From: TMED14 sp041179465
GTDB lineage: Bacteria; Bacteroidota; Bacteroidia; Flavobacteriales; Schleiferiaceae
Direction: 5' to 3'
Length of the DNA stretch: 16,577 nucleotides
Assembly: GCA_041179465.1 (NCBI GenBank)
Contig: JBEGTJ010000039.1
Span: 1-16,577 of the forward strand
Positions 13,362-16,577 of the stretch are shown piece after piece. The position numbers and the translations under genes are program-made. The number at the start of each line of letters is the position of its first letter. Position 1 is the stretch's first letter. The notes under the pieces are model-generated. The model had not been told where the DNA came from, ran no database searches, and was given only the letters and a program-made list of their open reading frames with translations.

Positions 13362-14390
13362 TTAGCGCATCAAAAGCGTACGGTACTTCTCGAGGTTCTT
13401 CAGCGCGATTCCCGTGCCGCGCACGACGGCGCGAAGCGGGTCTTCGGCCACGTACACGGGCAGGTCGGTGCGGGCCGAAATGCGTTGGTCCAGTCCGCGC
13501 AGCAGCGATCCGCCGCCCGCCATGTAGATGCCCGAATTGTAGATGTCCGCCGAAAGTTCCGGGGGGGTGAGCGACAGGGCTTCCATCACGGCCTCTTCAA
13601 TGCGCATCAGCGACTTGTCGAGGGCGCGGGCGATTTCCTTGTACGAAATGTCTACCTGCTTGGGCTTGCCCGAAATCAAGTCCCGTCCCTGGACGCTCAT
13701 GTCGTCGGGAGGCGACGCGAGGTTCTCCAGTGCGGCACCCACGTTGATTTTGATCAATTCGGCCGTGCGGTCTCCCACATACAGGTTGTGCATGGTCCGC
13801 ATGTAGTAGGCGATGTCGTTGGTGAACACGTCTCCGGCGACCTTGACGCTCTTGTCGCAGACGATTCCGCCCAGCGCAAGCACCGCGATCTCGGTCGTAC
13901 CGCCGCCGATGTCAATGATCATGTTGCCCTTGGGCTCGAGGACGTCCACCCCAATGCCAATGGCCGCAGCCATCGGCTCGTGAATCAGGTACACCTCTTT
14001 GGCGTTGGCGTGCTCGGCGGAATCGCGCACGGCGCGCTTCTCCACCTCGGTAATTCCGCTCGGAATGCAGATGACCATGCGCAGCGAGGGGGCGAACCAC
14101 TTGTTCTTCAGCGCCGGAATGCTCTTGATCATTTCGCGAATCATGTGCTCAGAGGCCACAAAATCCGCGATTACGCCGTCTTTCAGCGGACGCACCGTGC
14201 GAATGTTCTCGTGCGTTTTTCCGTGCATTTGCATCGCCTCATGGCCAATGGCGAGGATGGCGTTCGTCGATCGGTCCAGCGCCACAATCGAGGGCGCGTC
14301 GACAACCACCTTGTCGTTGTGGATGATCAAGGTGTTCGCCGTGCCGAGGTCAATGGCGATGTCGTAGGTGAGGAAGTCAAATAATCCCAT
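13362..14390 (-). CDS. mreB: Rod-shape-determining actin homologue MreB
   Basis: MreB is the bacterial actin that forms membrane-bound filaments and organises the elongasome. The protein has 342 residues, the standard length. It has the actin-fold nucleotide-binding motifs: phosphate-1 DLGTANT (14-20), phosphate-2 DIGGGTTE (160-167) and the adenosine motif region MAGGGSLLRGL (290-300). RPLKDGVIADF (67-77) and HEPMAAAIGIG (137-147) are hallmark MreB segments. The N-terminus MGLFDFLTYDIAIDLG is typical, so the ATG at 14390 is secure. Eight bases separate it from the purH stop. I see no separate promoter, so it probably depends on purH transcription unless one lies inside purH. Confidence 0.97.
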   Translation of the reverse strand: MGLFDFLTYDIAIDLGTANTLIIHNDKVVVDAPSIVALDRSTNAILAIGHEAMQMHGKTHENIRTVRPLKDGVIADFVASEHMIREMIKSIPALKNKWFAPSLRMVICIPSGITEVEKRAVRDSAEHANAKEVYLIHEPMAAAIGIGVDVLEPKGNMIIDIGGGTTEIAVLALGGIVCDKSVKVAGDVFTNDIAYYMRTMHNLYVGDRTAELIKINVGAALENLASPPDDMSVQGRDLISGKPKQVDISYKEIARALDKSLMRIEEAVMEALSLTPPELSADIYNSGIYMAGGGSLLRGLDQRISARTDLPVYVAEDPLRAVVRGTGIALKNLEKYRTLLMR

Positions 14391-14398
14391 GTGCGGGT

Positions 14399-15910
14399 TC
14401 AGTGTTTGAAGTGACGAATGCCGGTCATCACCATCGCCATGCCGTGCTGGTCGCAGTACTGAACGCTTAAATCGTCCTTTACGCTTCCGCCCGGCTGAAT
14501 GACGGCCGTGATTCCTTCTTGGTATGCAATTTCAACACAATCTGGGAAAGGAAAAAATGCATCCGACGCCATTACGGCATCTTTTAGTGACATTCCAAAA
14601 GATTTTGCTTTGTGGATGGCTTGCTGGAGGGCGTCAACCCGAGAAGTTTGCCCCGTGCCGGCCGCAATGAGCTGCTGGTTTTTAACCAAAACAATCGTGT
14701 TGCTCTTGGTGTGTTTGCTGATGGCCGAAGCGTACAGCAGGTCAGCAACTTGCTCTGGAGTGGGGGCGACCTTCGTGACCGCGCGCAGGTCGGCGGCCGA
14801 GTCGGTGTGGTGATCGCGCTCCTGAATCAGCACCCCGTTGAGCACCGAACGTACTCGGTAGGCTGGCGGGTTTAGCATTTTGGTTTTCACCAAGATGCGG
14901 TTCTTTTTTTGCTGCAAAAGTTCAAGGGCTTCGGGGGCGAAGTCCGGGGCGAGCAGCACCTCAAAAAACAGGCTGTTCATGGCTTCGGCAGTGGCCAAGT
15001 CCACCGGCTGGTTGCAGGCGATCACGCCGCCAAAGGCCGAAACCGGGTCTGCGGCGAGGGCGGCATTCCATGCCTCCAGCAGGCTGGGACGGCTCGCCAT
15101 ACCGCAGGCGTTGTTGTGCTTGATCACGGCCACGGTGGCGCTGTGGCCCTCGGCGGCGTAGTCCAATGCCGCTTCAACGTCCAGCAAATTGTTGTAGCTC
15201 AGTTCTTTGCCCGACAGCTGTTCCAGTTGCTGATTAAGGTCTCCCACAAACCATGCTTTCTGGTGCGGATTCTCGCCGTAGCGCAGGGCATGGCGCGGTC
15301 CGCTCAAGGTCGCGAACGGCTGCTCGCTGCCCAGGGTCCAAGCGGCAATGTGGGCGTCGTAGTTCTGGCTCGTCTGAAAAGCGGCGGCGGCAAACGCTTT
15401 GCGCTGCTCGCGGTGGAGTGTGCCCTTTTGGCTGTGGAGCACCTCGAGCACTTCGGCGTACTGGCTCCGCGAACTCACGATCCAGCAGTGCTCAAAATTC
15501 TTGGCCGCGGCCCGAATGAGCGAAATGCCCCCGATGTCAATTTTCTCGATGATTTCGGCCTCTGAGGCGCCTGAGGCCACCGTGTCCTCAAACGGATAAA
15601 GGTCCACCACCACCATGTCGAAGCTCGGAATGCCAAAGCGCTCCACCGTGTCGCGGTCGTCCTTGCGGTCGCGGCGCCAGAGAATTCCGCCAAAAACTAA
15701 GGGGTGCAGGGTCTTGACGCGCCCGTCGAGAATGCTGGGAAAGCCCGTCACCGTTTCGACGGCCGTCACCGGAATCCCCAGTTCTTCGATAAACGTTTGG
15801 GTTCCGCCCGTGCTGTACAGTTTGACTCCGAGTTGGTGAAGCTGCTGGACCACCGGCGCGAGACCGTCTTTGTGGTACACTGAAATAAGGGCGGAGCCTA
15901 TTTTTTGCAC
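14399..15910 (-). CDS. purH: Bifunctional AICAR transformylase / IMP cyclohydrolase (PurH)
   Basis: PurH catalyses the last two steps of IMP synthesis in the cytoplasm: formylation of AICAR by 10-formyl-THF, then ring closure. With the GTG start at 15910 it has 503 residues, close to the usual 505-515. The N-terminal MGS-like cyclohydrolase domain begins with KIGSALISVYHKDGL and has STGGTQTF at 33-40 and KTLHPLVFGGIL. The transformylase domain carries RYGENPHQ (210-217), KHNN (264-267, catalytic Lys-His) and SDAFFPF (449-455). An in-frame ATG at 15961 would add 17 unrelated residues and lies upstream of the predicted transcription start, so GTG is preferred. Codon use in the last 300 bases is more AT-rich than elsewhere. 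It heads the mre operon. Confidence 0.95.
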   Translation of the reverse strand: MQKIGSALISVYHKDGLAPVVQQLHQLGVKLYSTGGTQTFIEELGIPVTAVETVTGFPSILDGRVKTLHPLVFGGILWRRDRKDDRDTVERFGIPSFDMVVVDLYPFEDTVASGASEAEIIEKIDIGGISLIRAAAKNFEHCWIVSSRSQYAEVLEVLHSQKGTLHREQRKAFAAAAFQTSQNYDAHIAAWTLGSEQPFATLSGPRHALRYGENPHQKAWFVGDLNQQLEQLSGKELSYNNLLDVEAALDYAAEGHSATVAVIKHNNACGMASRPSLLEAWNAALAADPVSAFGGVIACNQPVDLATAEAMNSLFFEVLLAPDFAPEALELLQQKKNRILVKTKMLNPPAYRVRSVLNGVLIQERDHHTDSAADLRAVTKVAPTPEQVADLLYASAISKHTKSNTIVLVKNQQLIAAGTGQTSRVDALQQAIHKAKSFGMSLKDAVMASDAFFPFPDCVEIAYQEGITAVIQPGGSVKDDLSVQYCDQHGMAMVMTGIRHFKH

Positions 15911-15938
15911 GGGGGCGAGAATTTGAAAATGAAGGCTG

Positions 15939-15946
15939 CAAAAGTA
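15939..15946 (-). promoter_or_regulatory. Candidate -7 element (TACTTTTG) for the purH-mre operon
   Basis: TACTTTTG on the minus strand matches TAnnTTTG exactly. Predicted transcription would begin near 15932, downstream of the ATG at 15961 and upstream of the GTG at 15910. This supports the GTG start and gives a leader of about 22 nt. No clear -33 TTTG is visible at the right distance. Confidence 0.5.
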
Positions 15947-15961
15947 CGCAGAACATGGCAT

Positions 15962-15969
15962 GAACTTTG
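15962..15969 (+). promoter_or_regulatory. Weak candidate -7 element (GAACTTTG) for the ABC permease gene
   Basis: GAACTTTG differs from TAnnTTTG by one base at the first position and ends 14 nt before the GTG at 15984. No -33 element is obvious. It is listed only because the gene needs a promoter in the 73-nt divergent spacer shared with purH. Confidence 0.22.
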
Positions 15970-15983
15970 ACTAAATTGCGGCT

Positions 15984-16577
15984 GTGCGCGACCTATTTTT
16001 TTTGGTTTGGGAATCGGGTCGGCTGGCCTGGAATGCGATGGCCGCGAACCTCTTGCGCACCGTCCTCTCGCTGCTGGGAATAGCCGTCGGAATTTTCTCC
16101 ATCATCTCAGTGTATGCCGTGGTAGACAGCCTCGAGCGGAGCATCCGCCAGAGCGTCCAAGGCCTGGGTACCGACGTCGTGTACGTGCAAAAGTGGCCCT
16201 GGGGCGGGGGCGGAGGGGAGTACCCCTGGTGGAAGTACTTCCAGCGTCCTGAAGTCGGGTACGACGACTACCAACGGCTCAAGGAATTCGGGGTGCGCGG
16301 CGCCGACGCCATCGTGCTGATCAACGGAACCTCAGCGACGGTCTCCCGCGGCAACTCGTCGGTTGAACAAACGGAAGTCCGCGGCATCACCTACGACTAC
16401 GCGCAGCTCAACCAACTGGACTTTCAGGAAGGACGCTATTTTACGGACCGCGAACTGCGAAGCGGACTGCCGTACTGCCTGGTCGGAGCAGACGTGGCCG
16501 ACGGGCTGGCCTCGGGCGGAAGGTTGGTCGGAAGTTCCGTGCGCATCTTGGGTTCCGAGTTTCAGGTGCTCGGCGTG
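15984..16577 (+). CDS. ABC transporter permease, MacB/FtsX-like, N-terminal part
   Basis: The gene starts at the GTG at 15984 and runs off the right edge, giving 198 codons. The start RDLFFLVWESGRLAWNAM and the segment LRTVLSLLGIAVGIFSIISV (24-43, first transmembrane helix) are typical of MacB-type permeases, where the conserved NKLRTxLTxLG motif leads into the membrane. VDSLERSIRQSV follows, then the periplasmic MacB_PCD domain begins (TDVVYVQKWPW, PEVGYDDYQRL, and LVGADVADGL at about 167-176). In Bacteroidota such permeases usually pair with a separate ATPase and belong to efflux or lipoprotein-release type systems. The substrate cannot be told from this part. GTG is preferred because it gives the usual short cytoplasmic start; no upstream ATG is in frame nearby. 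Confidence 0.85.
   Translation, partial: MRDLFFLVWESGRLAWNAMAANLLRTVLSLLGIAVGIFSIISVYAVVDSLERSIRQSVQGLGTDVVYVQKWPWGGGGGEYPWWKYFQRPEVGYDDYQRLKEFGVRGADAIVLINGTSATVSRGNSSVEQTEVRGITYDYAQLNQLDFQEGRYFTDRELRSGLPYCLVGADVADGLASGGRLVGSSVRILGSEFQVLGV

Noticed and set aside
13029..14384. A 451-codon open frame on the plus strand.
   Set aside because: It is antisense to mreB and mreC and has no recognisable motif or signal.
15911..15961. ATG at 15961 as the purH start.
   Set aside because: It adds 17 residues not seen in PurH and lies upstream of the predicted transcription start; GTG at 15910 fits the family N-terminus.
1..16577. Mobile elements, CRISPR arrays, phage or defence genes.
   Set aside because: I saw no transposase or integrase motif, no regularly spaced repeats and no defence-type domain; all gaps between genes are under 100 bases apart from the tRNA region.

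Overview
The window is core chromosome from a GC-rich member of the Bacteroidota, most likely the order Flavobacteriales. Three things point there. The gene order is familiar from that group: coaX, outer-membrane protein, TPR protein, lptC, CNNM protein and PPIase on one strand, and purH-mreBCD-mrdA-rodA on the other. Candidate promoters carry the Bacteroidota -7 element TAnnTTTG. Genes lack clear Shine-Dalgarno sequences and are packed with 1-4 nt stop/start overlaps. The composition is visibly more GC-rich than most flavobacteria, which also explains the many long spurious antisense reading frames. I see no insertion sequence, phage gene, CRISPR array or toxin-antitoxin pair.

Layout. Bases 1-1231 (minus strand) hold the 5' part of a class II HMG-CoA reductase gene, a small four-helix membrane protein, a zinc-ribbon membrane protein and tRNA-Phe with its own terminator. 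Bases 1287-6716 (plus) form a tight operon: type III pantothenate kinase (coaX), an outer-membrane protein, a TPR protein, lptC, a 64-residue membrane protein and a CNNM/CBS 'hemolysin-like' protein. The PPIase gene follows at 6776-8848 behind its own candidate promoter. Bases 8849-8939 hold two strong tandem hairpins between convergent transcription units. Bases 8940-15910 (minus) are a six-gene operon: purH, mreB, mreC, mreD, mrdA (PBP2) and rodA. At 15984-16577 (plus) a MacB-like ABC permease gene begins and runs off the window.

How the genes work together. The plus-strand operon mixes coenzyme A synthesis with envelope building: LptC moves lipopolysaccharide, the PPIase probably folds exported proteins, and the OMP and TPR proteins lie in the outer membrane or periplasm. 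The minus-strand operon couples the last steps of purine synthesis (PurH) to the whole elongasome core: MreB filament, MreC/MreD, transpeptidase PBP2 and glycosyltransferase RodA.

I found no clearly new multi-gene system. The points most worth checking are a CoaX whose usual DAGT aspartate reads as serine; a perfect 6-bp dyad around the -10/-7 region of the PPIase promoter; the paired hairpins at 8869-8922; a near-leaderless zinc-ribbon gene right behind the tRNA-Phe terminator; and two small envelope proteins of unknown role (110 and 64 residues).
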